From: CAJQPP01 sp963793465
GTDB taxonomy: Bacteria; Planctomycetota; Planctomycetia; Pirellulales; Pirellulaceae
Length of the DNA: 64,000 bases
Direction of reading: 5' to 3'
NCBI GenBank assembly: GCA_963793465.1
Contig: CAWCAJ010000005.1
Coordinates: 682,001 to 746,000 of the forward strand
Shown piece by piece: positions 1-10,883 of the stretch (within the stretch, counting starts at the first letter, position 1; every line of letters starts with the position of its first letter). The notes under the pieces were generated by a model. It was given only the letters and a program-made list of their open reading frames with translations, was not told the DNA's origin and searched no databases. The translations under genes were made by a program, and so were the position numbers.

Positions 1-1
1 C

Positions 2-700
2 GTTTTCGCCAAAACCCTGGCGTACAATCCCCAGATTGCCGATCAAATTCCTGCAATGCAGCGGGACTATATCGATGCCGAACGCAGCGTTGCTCAAAAC
101 GCCCGGATTGCCAAATACCTGCAAGCGGTGATCGATCATTACTCGGAATTGAAGTACACCGGATCAGGGTTTGGAAGTGCCGACACGTTTGGCCTGGTTG
201 CTCAGCAGGAATTGTTCGAGTTGAACCACCTGAACGTCGGTGATCTGGCACCGGATATCGAGGGCTGCGACCTGGACGGACATGCCTTTCGATTAAGCGA
301 CTATCGCGGCAAGGTCGTGATGCTGGACTTCTGGGGGCAGTGGTGTCCTCCCTGTCGCCGCATGTACCCCTACGAGCGGGAACTGGTTCGCAGATTGAGC
401 GGACTGCCCTTCGCGTTGATCGGTGTGAATTCGGATGGGGACCTGGAAACGGCTCGCAACAGCGTGCATGGCGAGAAACTGCCGTGGCGAAATTTTTGGA
501 ACGGGCCTGACGGCACGGGGGGACCGATTGCCAGGCAGTGGAACATATCCGAATGGCCTACCGTTTATTTGATCGATGCTGATGGCGTGATACGCTTCAA
601 GGGCGTTTTGGGGAATGAAATTGAACGGGGTCTGGAAGTGCTGCTTGCCGAAGTGGGCCACGAAGTCGATTTGAATCCCGTGGAAGTAGTGGCCCGTTAG
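2..700 (+). CDS. TlpA-like thioredoxin-domain protein, 5' end cut by window edge
   Basis: The reading frame is open to the left edge, so the N-terminus lies outside the window; the first internal ATG is at 56. From about residue 60 (counted from that ATG) the protein is a TlpA/AhpC-TSA type thioredoxin fold: VGDLAPDIEG, then FRLSDYRGKVVMLDFW, then the active-site WCPPC with Cys97 and Cys100, and the cis-Pro region EWPTVYLID. Such proteins act outside the cytoplasm as thiol-disulfide oxidoreductases, and planctomycetes carry many with long N-terminal extensions. The helical stretch before the fold is not recognised. The gene ends 30 bases before xseA and could be co-transcribed with it. The fold is certain; the substrate is unknown. 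Confidence 0.88.
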   Translation, partial: VFAKTLAYNPQIADQIPAMQRDYIDAERSVAQNARIAKYLQAVIDHYSELKYTGSGFGSADTFGLVAQQELFELNHLNVGDLAPDIEGCDLDGHAFRLSDYRGKVVMLDFWGQWCPPCRRMYPYERELVRRLSGLPFALIGVNSDGDLETARNSVHGEKLPWRNFWNGPDGTGGPIARQWNISEWPTVYLIDADGVIRFKGVLGNEIERGLEVLLAEVGHEVDLNPVEVVAR

Positions 701-730
701 TTTGGATCTGGATCAGCCGATCCCCGTTGC

Positions 731-1996
731 ATGACAGGTTGCGACTTGGACCCCGAAATCCCCTCTGCCAATTCAGTGCTTTCCGTCAGCCGGCTGACCC
801 GGCGTCTGCAATCGACGTTGCGTGAAAAGTTTGTCGATTTGTGGGTTGCCGGTGAAGTATCCAATTTGACTCAGCCGGGTAGCGGTCACATCTACCTGAC
901 TCTGGGAGACGACCGGGCGCAAATCAAGGCCGTGATCTGGAGGTCCGAGGCCGAAGCCATCGATTTCGACCTGGCCAACGGCATGCAGGTGATTTGTCGG
1001 GGGGAGATCGACATTTATCCACCACGCGGCGTCTACCAGCTGTTGATTCGTCAGCTGGAACCCCAGGGATTGGGGCGACAACAGCAGGCATTGAAACGGC
1101 TGCATGCCAAACTGGCGGCGGAAGGACTGTTTCAGGCCTCCCGGAAACGCGACTTGCCGGCCCTGCCCCGCCTGATCGGGGTGATCACCAGCCCCAGCGG
1201 GGCCGCCATCCAGGATTTCCTGCAGGTCGTTACCCGACGTTGGCCCGATGTGGAAATCCTGATCATTCCGGCTCGGGTCCAGGGGGATTCGGCTGCGGTG
1301 GAAGTGGCTCAGGGGATTGGAGTGGCCAGTCAATTGAAACGACGCCCGGATGTGCTGGTGGTCACCCGGGGAGGAGGCAGCGCTGAGGACCTGTGGGCTT
1401 TCAATGACGAGCGTCTGGTGCGTACGATAGCCGCCTGCCCGATACCGCTGGTCAGCGCCGTGGGACATGAAATCGATGTCACACTCTGCGACCTGGTGGC
1501 AGATGTTCGGGCGCTCACCCCCAGCGAAGCCGGCGAATTGGTCGTGCCCGTGTTTCGGCAGGTCCAAAACACGGTCGCGGATTTGCAATCCCGGCTGCAA
1601 CAGGCGTTGTTGAAAAGGGTCGCATCCGCCCGGGAGCGTTTGCTGAATCTGGCCCAACGTCGGGTCATGCAGCAACCGGACCACCTGATGCATATCGCCC
1701 GGCGACAAGTGGATGAGCTGGAGCTCCGCCTGATGAATCTGATGCATCGGCATGTGGAGCGGAGCGACCACCGCTTGGCCGTCCTGGCCGGTCGATTGCA
1801 GGCCATCAGTCCCTTGAACGTATTGGCGCGTGGCTACAGCGTGACCGAGACCCTTGCCGGAGCCGTGGTGCGGGACCCTGCGGGTCTCGCGGTGGGTGAC
1901 CAACTGGTCACCCGTTTGGAACGAGGTGGATTTACATCCCAAGTGGTGCAATTGCAGGAGCCCATGCAGGAGCCCCCGGACAAATCGAGAATGTAA
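731..1996 (+). CDS. xseA: Exodeoxyribonuclease VII large subunit
   Basis: Catalytic subunit of exonuclease VII, which degrades single-stranded DNA to oligonucleotides. The 421-residue length is normal. Residues about 15-115 form the OB-fold (WVAGEVSNLTQPGSGHIY, then AQIKAVIWRSEAE). The catalytic region follows with GVITSPSGAAIQDFLQVV, VTRGGGSAEDLWAFNDE and SAVGHEIDVTLCDLVADVRA. A long helical region precedes the C-terminal NVLARGYSVT segment. The small-subunit gene follows 5 bases downstream, as in many bacteria. The start is the first ATG of the frame; no strong ribosome binding site precedes it, so a slightly different start is possible. Confidence 0.96.
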   Translation: MTGCDLDPEIPSANSVLSVSRLTRRLQSTLREKFVDLWVAGEVSNLTQPGSGHIYLTLGDDRAQIKAVIWRSEAEAIDFDLANGMQVICRGEIDIYPPRGVYQLLIRQLEPQGLGRQQQALKRLHAKLAAEGLFQASRKRDLPALPRLIGVITSPSGAAIQDFLQVVTRRWPDVEILIIPARVQGDSAAVEVAQGIGVASQLKRRPDVLVVTRGGGSAEDLWAFNDERLVRTIAACPIPLVSAVGHEIDVTLCDLVADVRALTPSEAGELVVPVFRQVQNTVADLQSRLQQALLKRVASARERLLNLAQRRVMQQPDHLMHIARRQVDELELRLMNLMHRHVERSDHRLAVLAGRLQAISPLNVLARGYSVTETLAGAVVRDPAGLAVGDQLVTRLERGGFTSQVVQLQEPMQEPPDKSRM

Positions 1997-2001
1997 TAAT
2001 C

Positions 2002-2370
2002 ATGGCCAAGAAACGACCCGCGGCAAAACCTGCCGCAAAACCTACTGCAAAACCTGCCACCGCCGATGCCTCCCCACCTCGGTTCGAGGAATCGTTGGGG
2101 CAGCTGGAGAAGATTGTGGCTTGCCTGGAATCCGGCGATTTGCCTTTGAGCGAAGCCATTGCGGAATATGAAAAAGGGGTGAATCTCCTGAAACAGTGTC
2201 ATCAGGCGTTGCATCAAGTGCAACGCAAAGTGGAGCTGCTGACTCAAGTCGGTGAGGACGGGGAGCCAACGACGGTGCCTTTCGACGCGGCGGCCACGCC
2301 GGCCGACCGACCGGCGCGAGGCAAGGCAGCGGATCCGGCAGACGTGGACGAAGGTGGACGTTTGTTTTAG
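2002..2370 (+). CDS. xseB: Exodeoxyribonuclease VII small subunit
   Basis: Small helical subunit that binds the XseA helical arm. The core is residues about 28-90: FEESLGQLEKIVACLESGDL, then LSEAIAEYEKGVNLLKQCHQ. This matches the family well. At 122 residues it is longer than the usual 70-85 because of a Lys/Ala/Pro-rich N-terminal tail and a polar C-terminal tail, both likely disordered. It lies directly after xseA and about 120 bases before ispA, a common xseA-xseB-ispA-dxs order. Confidence 0.93.
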   Translation: MAKKRPAAKPAAKPTAKPATADASPPRFEESLGQLEKIVACLESGDLPLSEAIAEYEKGVNLLKQCHQALHQVQRKVELLTQVGEDGEPTTVPFDAAATPADRPARGKAADPADVDEGGRLF

Positions 2371-2492
2371 GATGGGGGGTCGAGAACGGTTTGGGTTAAT
2401 TCCTGTCGCTGCGGACGGTTGGACGGAAGGAATCGTCTTCTGTCTTTTGTTGAGCTTCGATCGAATCCCGGGTGCTTATTCACCACAAATTC

Positions 2493-3389
2493 ATGCCAGA
2501 ATCTGCTGCCAATCCGGCCCCTTTTGATCTTGATCTGGCCCGTTCAAAAATCGACGGGCATTTGCGCCGCTACACCGAATTTGATGACGATTGCCCGGAG
2601 CAACTGCGTAACGCCATCCGTTACAGTCTGCTGAGTCCCGGCAAACGCTTGAGGCCCTTGCTGGTTCTGATGGCCTGCGAAGCGTGTGGCAGGGACGCTG
2701 ACCAAGCCCTGCCTGCGGCATGTGCGGTGGAGATGATCCACACCTATTCGTTGATCCATGACGATTTGCCTTCGATGGATGACGATCAGTTGCGTCGGGG
2801 TCAACCCACCTGTCATGTGAAATTCGACGAGGCCACGGCGATTCTGGCAGGTGACGCCCTGATTCCGCTGGCATTTCAGGTGGTCTGCAGCGAATACCCG
2901 CCCTCGCTGGCCAGCCTGTGCAGTTTGCAATTGGCCACGGCTTGCGGTGCGACACGCCTGGTGGGGGGGCAAGTGGACGATCTTACTCAGCAAAATGGAC
3001 GACGGGGCGACATTGGTCATTTGGAAAACATTCATCGCCGCAAAACCGGGGCCTTGCTCACGGTATCGCTCCGTTTGGGAGCAATCGTCGCCGGTGCCAG
3101 TTCCGGTCAGCTGGAATCGCTGGAAACTTTTGGAAAAAATCTTGGTTTGGCCTTTCAAATCGTGGATGACTTGTTGGACTGTCGCGGGGATTGGACCAAA
3201 ATGGGAAAGCTGACCAACAAGGATGACGGTCGAGGAAAATTGACGTACCCCAACCTGCTGGGTGTGGAAGAGAGCGAAATGCGGGCGCAGCAACTGGTCG
3301 ATCAGGCCATTGTCGCCTTGAAAGATTTCGGACCCCGGGCAGAGCCCCTGAGAGCACTGGCAAAATATGTATTGGAAAGGACTCGCTAA
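2493..3389 (+). CDS. ispA: Polyprenyl (farnesyl/geranylgeranyl) diphosphate synthase
   Basis: Trans-isoprenyl diphosphate synthase that condenses IPP with allylic diphosphates. The first aspartate-rich motif is DDLPSMDDD, the bacterial type with four residues between the acidic groups. The second is the VDDLLD motif in FQIVDDLLDCRGD. SPGKRLRPLLVLMACEACG and the C-terminal ALAKYVLERTR are also family hallmarks. I chose ATG 2493; an in-frame GTG at 2472 would add seven residues, and neither has a good ribosome binding site. The stop lies 3 bases before dxs, so the two are probably co-translated in isoprenoid synthesis. Chain length (C15 or C20) cannot be read with certainty. Confidence 0.93.
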   Translation: MPESAANPAPFDLDLARSKIDGHLRRYTEFDDDCPEQLRNAIRYSLLSPGKRLRPLLVLMACEACGRDADQALPAACAVEMIHTYSLIHDDLPSMDDDQLRRGQPTCHVKFDEATAILAGDALIPLAFQVVCSEYPPSLASLCSLQLATACGATRLVGGQVDDLTQQNGRRGDIGHLENIHRRKTGALLTVSLRLGAIVAGASSGQLESLETFGKNLGLAFQIVDDLLDCRGDWTKMGKLTNKDDGRGKLTYPNLLGVEESEMRAQQLVDQAIVALKDFGPRAEPLRALAKYVLERTR

Positions 3390-3392
3390 ACG

Positions 3393-5319
3393 ATGTCGCA
3401 AATCCTGTCAAAATTGAAGTCGCCCAAAGAACTGCACGGCTTGAGCGTCGCAGAGCTGGAGCAGATCGCTGACGAAATCCGCGAGACTCTGTGCGGGCTG
3501 TTATCGCGTCGTAGCGCCCACTTCGCGTCCAATCTCGGCGTCGTGGAATTGTGTCTGGCGCTGCATTCCAGTTATGACTTCGCGTACGATCGGCTGATTT
3601 GGGACACGGGTCATCAGATCTACCCGCAGAAACTGATCACCGGTCGCTACGACGAATTCCCCACCATCCGCACCCGCGGTGGTCTGATGGGATATCCCAA
3701 CCCTCACGAAAGTGAATACGATCTGTTCATGACCGGTCACGCCGGGTGCAGCGTTTCCACGATGGTCGGCATTCGCAGTGGCGACGACTTGCAGGGAGAG
3801 ACCGACAGAAAAGCGGTGGCCGTGATCGGCGACGGCGCGTTGCCCTCGGGTATCGTTTTCGAAGCGTTCAACAATGCCTCCAATGCCAAGAGCAACTTGC
3901 TGGTGGTGTTGAACGACAACGAAATGTCGATCTGCCCCCGTGTGGGAAGTCTGGCCCGTTACCTCGATCGACTCCGCTCGAATCGCGCTTACAGCGGATT
4001 CAAAAATGAGGTCGTCAATATTCTGAATAAAGTGCCTGTGCTGGGAGATCCGGCCGAGCGGTTGTTGGCGCAGATCAAGGAGGGTGTCAAGGCAGGTCTG
4101 CACGGCGGAATGATGTTTGAGGAATTTGGCTTCCGCTATTTTGGACCCATCGACGGCCATAATATTTCTTTGATGAAAAAGTACCTGAAGATGGTCAAAC
4201 AGATCGATGGCCCGGTACTGTTGCATGTCATCACCCGCAAGGGGCATGGTTTCCAGCCGGCCGCCGAGGATCCCGTCTTCTTCCACACGCCCCCGGCCTT
4301 TGAACGGCAAGATGACAAGGCAGTGCCCAAGTCCAAAGGCTCGAGCAAGAGTTATACGAACATCGCTCGCGATGCCATTGCCGATCAGATGCGGAAGAAT
4401 AAAAAGGTTACGGTCATTACGGCAGCCATGTGCCAGGGCAACATGCTGGAACCGGTTCGCGAAGAATTCCCCGATCGCCTGTTCGACGTGGGCATCTGCG
4501 AATCCCACGCCGTGGCTTTTGCCGCCGGCCAGGCCAAGACCGGTATCCGTCCGATTGTGGACATCTACAGCACGTTTTTACAGCGTAGTTTCGACCAGAT
4601 TTTTCAGGAAGTCTGCCTGCAGAATTTGCCCGTCGTATTCACGATGGATCGGGCAGGGCTGACGGCTGCGGATGGCCCCACGCACCATGGCACATTCGAT
4701 ATCCCCTATATGCGAATCTTCCCCAACATGGTGGTCATGACTCCCGGAGATGCGCTGGATATTGCGCCGATGTTGGAGTTTGCGTTGCAGCAAGATACGC
4801 CCTGCTGCATGCGGTACCCGAAAGACATTGCCCTGGAGGTCCCCCGGCAGCCCCGGCCAATCGAGTTGGGTAAGGCCGAGATCATTGCCTGGGGTAAAGA
4901 TGGCATGATCCTTTGTGCAGGCACGCCGTTGATGAACTGCGTGCGGGCTGCCGAGTCCCTGAGGCAGGATGGTCTGGATATTGGCGTCATCAATGCACGC
5001 TTTGTAAAACCGCTGGATACCGAAACTATCTCCAAGGCACTTCGCGAAATGCCCTTTGTGGTTACGGTGGAGGAAGGCATGTTGATGGGTGGATTCGGCA
5101 GCGCGGTCCTGGAACATGCCGCCCATCACAACATCGACGCCTCCCATGTCCACCGGATTGGCATTCCGGACCGCTTTGTAGAACACGGGGATCGCGGCGG
5201 AATTGTTCGCCGAACTGAAGCTGGACCCGGAAGGGATCGCGGGCGTTTGTCGTGAACTGGCCCGACAGCGCGTCTCAAGCAATGCCAAGCGTCGCTCGGA
5301 GTACGTCCCCAAGGGTTGA
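3393..5319 (+). CDS. dxs: 1-deoxy-D-xylulose-5-phosphate synthase, frameshifted near the 3' end
   Basis: Thiamine-diphosphate enzyme that makes DXP from pyruvate and glyceraldehyde 3-phosphate, the first step of the MEP pathway. The N-terminal part has AVIGDGALPSG and LNDNEMSI, the ThDP and metal site. The middle has DRAGLTAADGPTHHG, and the C-terminal transketolase domain has VVTVEEGMLMGGFGSAV. The uninterrupted frame ends at 5255 with an atypical tail. Removing one base near 5193-5200 restores a family-like end (AELFAELKLDPEGIAGV) to a TGA at 5317-5319. This is an essential single-copy pathway gene, so a one-base insertion error is likely, though a real frameshift is possible. The last 61 bases of the corrected gene are duplicated at 16295. 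Confidence 0.92.
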
Positions 5320-5365
5320 ATACTGAAACAGCTACCGGCGGCTCACGCGAGCTCCGTGGGAGGTC
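5259..5365 (+). repeat. 107-bp direct repeat, left copy (dxs 3' end)
   Basis: This copy covers the last 61 bases of the corrected dxs frame and 46 bases downstream, including gctaccggcggctcacgcg. A second copy of equal length, in the same orientation and with two mismatches, lies at 16295-16401. The two copies bound the accessory island. Because the repeat contains dxs coding sequence, the left copy is taken as original. Confidence 0.93.
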
Positions 5366-5539
5366 GCGCTTCATTTTTCATTTCATTGTCCTTTTTTTGG
5401 CGTTTTGGTACTTCATCGATTATCCGCTTTGCTTTCTGCTCCAGATTCACCGAGCTGTCCGGATTTTCCAAGCCACGCGTTTCCGATCGGGCCATCCCCC
5501 AATTAGGAGCCTCAGCATCGTGTTAAGGCTTTTACGCTA

Positions 5540-5665
5540 ATCATGGGATGTTACATCACCGTCGTTGGCCCCACACCGGGAGTAAAATACTGTGACGTCA
5601 ACATGACGACTAATCGCGGAAACGGAACCGTCGACATTTAGGGCGTTTACATGGGCGGGATGCCG
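5540..5665 (-). pseudogene. Remnant of a DUF1559 pseudopilin C-terminus
   Basis: On the minus strand the frame reads HPAHVNALNVDG, an exact H-X9-DG motif as found at the C-terminus of planctomycete DUF1559 proteins. A tail that includes YSRCGANDGD follows, then a stop. Upstream the similarity ends abruptly where a plus-strand IS256 relic begins. It is therefore the 3' fragment of a third pseudopilin gene in the island. The identification rests on a short motif. Confidence 0.5.
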
Positions 5666-5775
5666 GTGGCATCGACGAGGTGCTTTCGTACATGTCGTTC
5701 CCGCACGAACACTGGATTCGCATTCGCAACAACAATCCACTGGAGCGAATCCAGCGGAGCTCGCTTGCCGCCTAA
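5659..5775 (+). pseudogene. Relic of an IS256-family (Mutator-type) transposase
   Basis: The 38-codon plus-strand frame reads DEVLSYMSFPHEHWIRIRNN followed by NPLERI, the conserved C-terminal segment of IS256-family transposases (usually FPxEHWxxIRxxNPLER). It ends at TAA 5773. Nothing upstream or downstream belongs to the same gene, so this is a short fossil. It sits back to back with the DUF1559 remnant. Confidence 0.72.
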
Positions 5776-5821
5776 CCAATCCATACCTGACAGCTCTAGC
5801 CAATATCTAAAAATCAATTGT

Positions 5822-5844
5822 GCGCAACTTGACAGACACTACCC
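5822..5844 (+). repeat. 23-bp direct repeat flanking repeat array 1
   Basis: The 23 bases from gcgcaacttgac to actaccc at 5822-5844 recur exactly at 6665-6687. The two copies bracket the seven-copy 119-bp array, as if the array had been inserted into, or expanded within, this sequence. Confidence 0.85.
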
Positions 5845-5857
5845 GAAGGCAGGGTTT

Positions 5858-7923
<2,066 letters not shown>

Positions 7924-7934
<11 letters not shown>

Positions 7935-8811
7935 TGGACCTCCGACGAATCTTTACTGCCAAAACCGTCACAATCAGGAAAACGCCAATCCAAATCAACC
8001 ACCAGGACGGCTTGATTCCAGTAGCTTGTTGAGCGGAAATGCCGTAGTAAGCCAGTGTGAAGTCTGAGTCCTTCCATGTCGCATCAGAAATCGAAACTGC
8101 AAAGTCATCCTTGGACGTTTCACCGCCTTCATAGGTCACTTCATTTGTGTATTGGTAGTTCACTGGATCCTGGTATTCCCAAGTGTGTGCGTTCACAGTA
8201 TTGGATTTTTCACTATTCGAAATCGAGGAAACAGGTCGGAAATTGTTATTGGAATCAAATACGTACCTAGTCGTTATTTTGCCTTCTGATTCATTGGAAG
8301 CACTTTTCTGTCGCAATTCGAACATCACGTGACTGGGCGAGTTGCTAACTGATTCCGGGCCTTTTATCTCGAATAGCCCTTCTTTAATACCACGACTCAG
8401 CCAAGGTTGAGGAAACGATATGGGAACGCGGCCCTGACTGTGCCTGGCCATCAACTGTTTTTCCGCAATGCCTATCTTCTTCCAATCCACCACATCCATC
8501 GGACGAAAATTCGGCAGAGGACTACCGACTAGAACGTACTCTTTCTCGGAATTTTGTTGTGCAGCGAAACTGTGATGGGGTCCAAAGACGTAGACCATGC
8601 CGTCATCTGTTTCAACGGCCAGGAAATCTCCCTTTTTCCTTACGGAATAGGAAATCGTCGTCGGTTCTTTGCTGCTGGACGTCGTGGCCTTCGTGATTTT
8701 TGCGGTGATGTTTTCGACTTGTTTTTCTTTTCGGTCGAAGGCTTTTTCAATTTCTGAGAAATCTTGTGTAACACTCAAGGCAACGACAACGAAACAGATT
8801 AATTCCAGCAT
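7924..8811 (-). CDS. Exported membrane-anchored protein of cassette A
   Basis: A 295-residue protein with an N-terminal hydrophobic signal (MLELICFVVVALSVT), a hydrophilic exported domain and a C-terminal transmembrane helix (WWLIWIGVFLIVTVLAV) followed by Arg/Lys residues, so it is held by its C-terminus with the bulk outside the cytoplasm. Just before the helix it has FTLAYYGIS. The cassette B protein has a similar IRLPYFGIPEP at the same place, which suggests one family. AAGGA seven bases before ATG 8811 supports this start. It lies between the Cys-rich peptide gene and the DUF1559 gene. No catalytic motif is visible; function unknown. Confidence 0.75.
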
Positions 8812-8840
8812 GTTCTTCCTTCATTCACCAGAACGTAAAT

Positions 8841-8872
8841 CACACACAGGGGCAATCATGCTCCTGTGTGTG
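8841..8872 (-). promoter_or_regulatory. Intercistronic hairpin before the anchored-protein gene (cassette A)
   Basis: The 10-base arms cacacacagg (8841-8850) and cctgtgtgtg (8863-8872) pair perfectly around a 12-base loop, ending about 30 bases before the start codon at 8811. There is no U run, so it is not a classic terminator. It could stabilise or split the operon mRNA. A comparable 10-bp hairpin stands before the homologous gene in cassette B. Confidence 0.55.
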
Positions 8873-8903
8873 CCCAAATCATGTAAAGCCACAAGCTAGC
8901 TTC

Positions 8904-9044
8904 TTAGGTCAGGCAAAGGCAATCGATGTTACCTGGATTGCCAGGTTCGGGCGACACAACGCTCCTGCAGTCGCATCCCCAATAAAACTCACACCACCAA
9001 CCGCAATTAGCCGTGCATGGAGGTCCAACAGCAATTGATTTCAT
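8904..9044 (-). CDS. 46-residue Cys/Trp-rich peptide of cassette A
   Basis: ATG 9044 is preceded by AAAGGT at six bases' spacing, a good ribosome binding site. The frame could extend upstream, but this start fits best. The peptide begins MKSIAVGPPCTANCGWWCEF and has seven Cys (10, 14, 18, 24, 26, 42, 44) and three Trp (16, 17, 22), a Pro/Gly-rich stretch, then DCLCLT and TAA. It has no typical signal peptide. Its gene lies between a MauE-like gene and the anchored-protein gene. MauE-type proteins are known to help form disulfides in the small, Cys- and Trp-dependent subunit of methylamine dehydrogenase, so this peptide is a candidate client. No named family is recognised. Confidence 0.62.
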   Translation of the reverse strand: MKSIAVGPPCTANCGWWCEFYWGCDCRSVVSPEPGNPGNIDCLCLT

Positions 9045-9072
9045 GATCGTACCTTTAAAAAGGTCTGAATTT

Positions 9073-10014
9073 TCAAAACACCTTCTCTTCAATCCGCCTA
9101 AACAATTCTTCAAAGTCGACAACTTGCATGATTTTGATCCTGAAATCGTCACCTACGTTGGTCGTGAACAAAAGTTCGTTCTCGATTCGTTGGGGTATTT
9201 TTTCACCAGCTTCTACCGCTTGCTTGAACTTTGAAACTAATCCTTCAATCTGCGCTTCTGTAATCTCATTGGCAAAGTGAATCGAAAAAGTGCTCGATTC
9301 GCCCGCAGGAATGTGCAAGGGCAACCCCCTAAATTCAAAATTGATGCAACCTTTTGGTTTCGAATAGCCAATCACTGAAACCGGGCGAGGATTGAAATTT
9401 CGTACGGTAATGGTCCGCGAAAAATCATTATTTTCCAAAGGGCGAAAGGCGAAGTTGAATTCCGTTTGCACTGGTGAAACGCCATGATTTGCCCAAGCAT
9501 CGATGACTCCGTCTCGGTCAATCATTCCAAAGACTGCGACTCCAATGAGAATCCCGGCAATGGCACCAAGCGTCATTCGTTCTTGCCACGGCTTTCGGTA
9601 CTCATTGCGCTTATTTCCTAGGGCAGATAACCAGATCAAAATTGCCGAGCTAATTGTCAACGAAACTGCTGGCGGAGTTTGAATGACGCCGAAACATCCG
9701 CAACTGGTCGTCCCGGACGCAATAAAATAAAATCCTAATCCGACGAAAACGGTCAGGATAGCAAGAGTCACCCAATACCTTGCATGGCGGAAAATTTCGA
9801 AAGCCCACCAAATCCCAATGAATACCTCTACGATTCCACCAAAAAGATACAGAGAACTGTCTGTGAGGCCTGCTGCGGCGGTGGTCTTGAGCAAGGGGAG
9901 GAGCTTTAGCAACCCGGTCAATACAAAAAAGACAGCCAGGAAGTCCGCAGTCAATGAATAGGCCAATGAGGTCTTCTCAGTGACCCGCGCTTCGACTTTT
10001 TCGATCGCAGACAT
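9073..10014 (-). CDS. MauE/DoxX-like membrane protein fused to a DUF1573-like domain (cassette A)
   Basis: Residues about 20-170 form a helical membrane bundle (LTADFLAVFFVLTGLLKLLP and later segments). TTSCGCFG, with Cys105 and Cys107, is the paired-Cys site typical of MauE-type redox membrane proteins. After a further helix (about 147-165) comes an exported beta domain like DUF1573: TITVRNFNPRPVSVIG, a single Cys223 in KPKGCINF, and LPLHIPAGESSTFSIHF. In cassette B these two parts are separate genes, which supports a functional link. The start ATG 10014 has CTGGAG about ten bases upstream and lies about 50 bases from the promoter-like site at 10063-10096. It probably handles thiols or disulfides outside the cytoplasm; the client is unknown. 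Confidence 0.8.
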   Translation of the reverse strand: MSAIEKVEARVTEKTSLAYSLTADFLAVFFVLTGLLKLLPLLKTTAAAGLTDSSLYLFGGIVEVFIGIWWAFEIFRHARYWVTLAILTVFVGLGFYFIASGTTSCGCFGVIQTPPAVSLTISSAILIWLSALGNKRNEYRKPWQERMTLGAIAGILIGVAVFGMIDRDGVIDAWANHGVSPVQTEFNFAFRPLENNDFSRTITVRNFNPRPVSVIGYSKPKGCINFEFRGLPLHIPAGESSTFSIHFANEITEAQIEGLVSKFKQAVEAGEKIPQRIENELLFTTNVGDDFRIKIMQVVDFEELFRRIEEKVF

Positions 10015-10062
10015 GTCTTTTTTCTCCAGCTCGAGGATTTGGAGTTACAAATGCTGGGAAAT

Positions 10063-10096
10063 ATTATACCCCCCCCCCCCCCCGAAAACATGTCAA
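10063..10096 (-). promoter_or_regulatory. Promoter-like site with a 15-bp G run in its spacer (cassette A)
   Basis: Read on the minus strand: a perfect TTGACA (10096-10091), then TGTTTTC, then 15 G (10083-10069), then a perfect TATAAT (10068-10063). The spacer is 22 bp, five more than the 17-bp optimum. Slippage in a homopolymer between -35 and -10 is the known switch of Neisseria porA and opc. In its present length the promoter should be weak; a tract shorter by about five G would be optimal. The tract length read may be affected by sequencing. Confidence 0.72.
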
Positions 10097-10205
10097 TACA
10101 AATTGGCGATAGTATTGAATTTTCTGGAACACCTTCGCGTGAGGTGCTCGGGTTTTTTCGGACAGTTCATTATCTTATTTTGGACGGTTCAGGAGCACCT
10201 TTCGC

Positions 10206-10517
10206 ATGTCAAAAAATTCCCCGCGCGACGAATCCAGCCATTCGGTCAAGAAGCGTCGTCGATTCCCGACGGAGTTCAAGGAAGAAGCCGTTCAGATGTT
10301 TCTCGATGGTTACACGGCCAGGTCGGTTGCTGAGCGACTTGGTCTGTCGGGTCCCAACCTGCTTTACCGTTGGAAGCGGGAGTTGATTGGCCAGGCCGGA
10401 AAGACCGCCGAGACATTGGACAGCCGAGTCCGTGAGCTGGAAATGGAGCTGCGGCGTGTTGAACAGGAGCGTGTCATCCTAAAAAAAGCGTTGGCGATTT
10501 TCGGCCGCGACGGATAG
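10206..10517 (+). mobile_element. IS3-family transposase OrfA, orphan
   Basis: A 103-residue OrfA: a helix-turn-helix region (RRRFPTEFKEEAVQMFLDGY, then SVAERLGLSGPNLLYRWKRE) and a C-terminal leucine-zipper-like helix ending QERVILKKALAIFGRDG, as is typical for IS3 OrfA. The expected OrfB with the DDE domain is absent; DNA from about 10520 on holds an IS66 relic instead. The IS is therefore a truncated, non-autonomous remnant. It sits upstream of, and divergent from, cassette A. Confidence 0.85.
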
Positions 10518-10883
10518 CTGAGGAGGGGCAATTAGGGGGGGGCAATAAGGGGCAGCGGGGCAATAAGGGGACAGCCAAACTCTTGGGTGTACGTCCACGC
10601 TGATGGCCACACCAACGGCCTGTGCATCTGGCTTGTTCACGTCCGTCGGAAACTGAAACGTTCCCTTCTCCAGGCGTTTGTACCAGATCGCCAGCCCGTC
10701 CCGATCCCAGTACAGGATCTTCAGCCGATCCCGGTTCCGGTTTCGAAACACGAACAGATGTCCGGCCAGCGGATCCTGCTTCATCAGGTTTTCGGCCATC
10801 GAGCATAAACCATCGAAACTTCGTCGCATGTCGGCCGGCTGCGTGCAGACAAAAATCTTCAGGCCGCCAGGCAGTCCGATCAA
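10479..10883 (-). pseudogene. tnpB: IS66-family TnpB, 3' truncated
   Basis: Residues 1 to about 85 are a clear IS66 TnpB (Orf2): GGLKIFVCTQPADMRRSFDG, LAGHLFVFRNRNRDRLKILY and WDRDGLAIWYKRLEKG. After about 10590 the frame runs into G-rich, partly repeated DNA (ggggcaataagggg copies near 10525-10570), and its last 40 residues are not TnpB. The start is TTG 10883, overlapping the TnpA stop in TTGA. The DDE transposase TnpC is missing, so the element is dead. Confidence 0.85.

Noticed and set aside
773..1951. Long minus-strand frames opposite xseA, and similar long antisense frames opposite dxs, tolC, yidC and others
   Set aside because: They mirror strongly supported genes, lack family patterns and ribosome binding sites, and result from the high GC content.
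10129..10160. Rho-independent terminator before the IS3 OrfA
   Set aside because: acctt-type arms pair over only five bases and the T run is interrupted; it may simply be part of the IS end.
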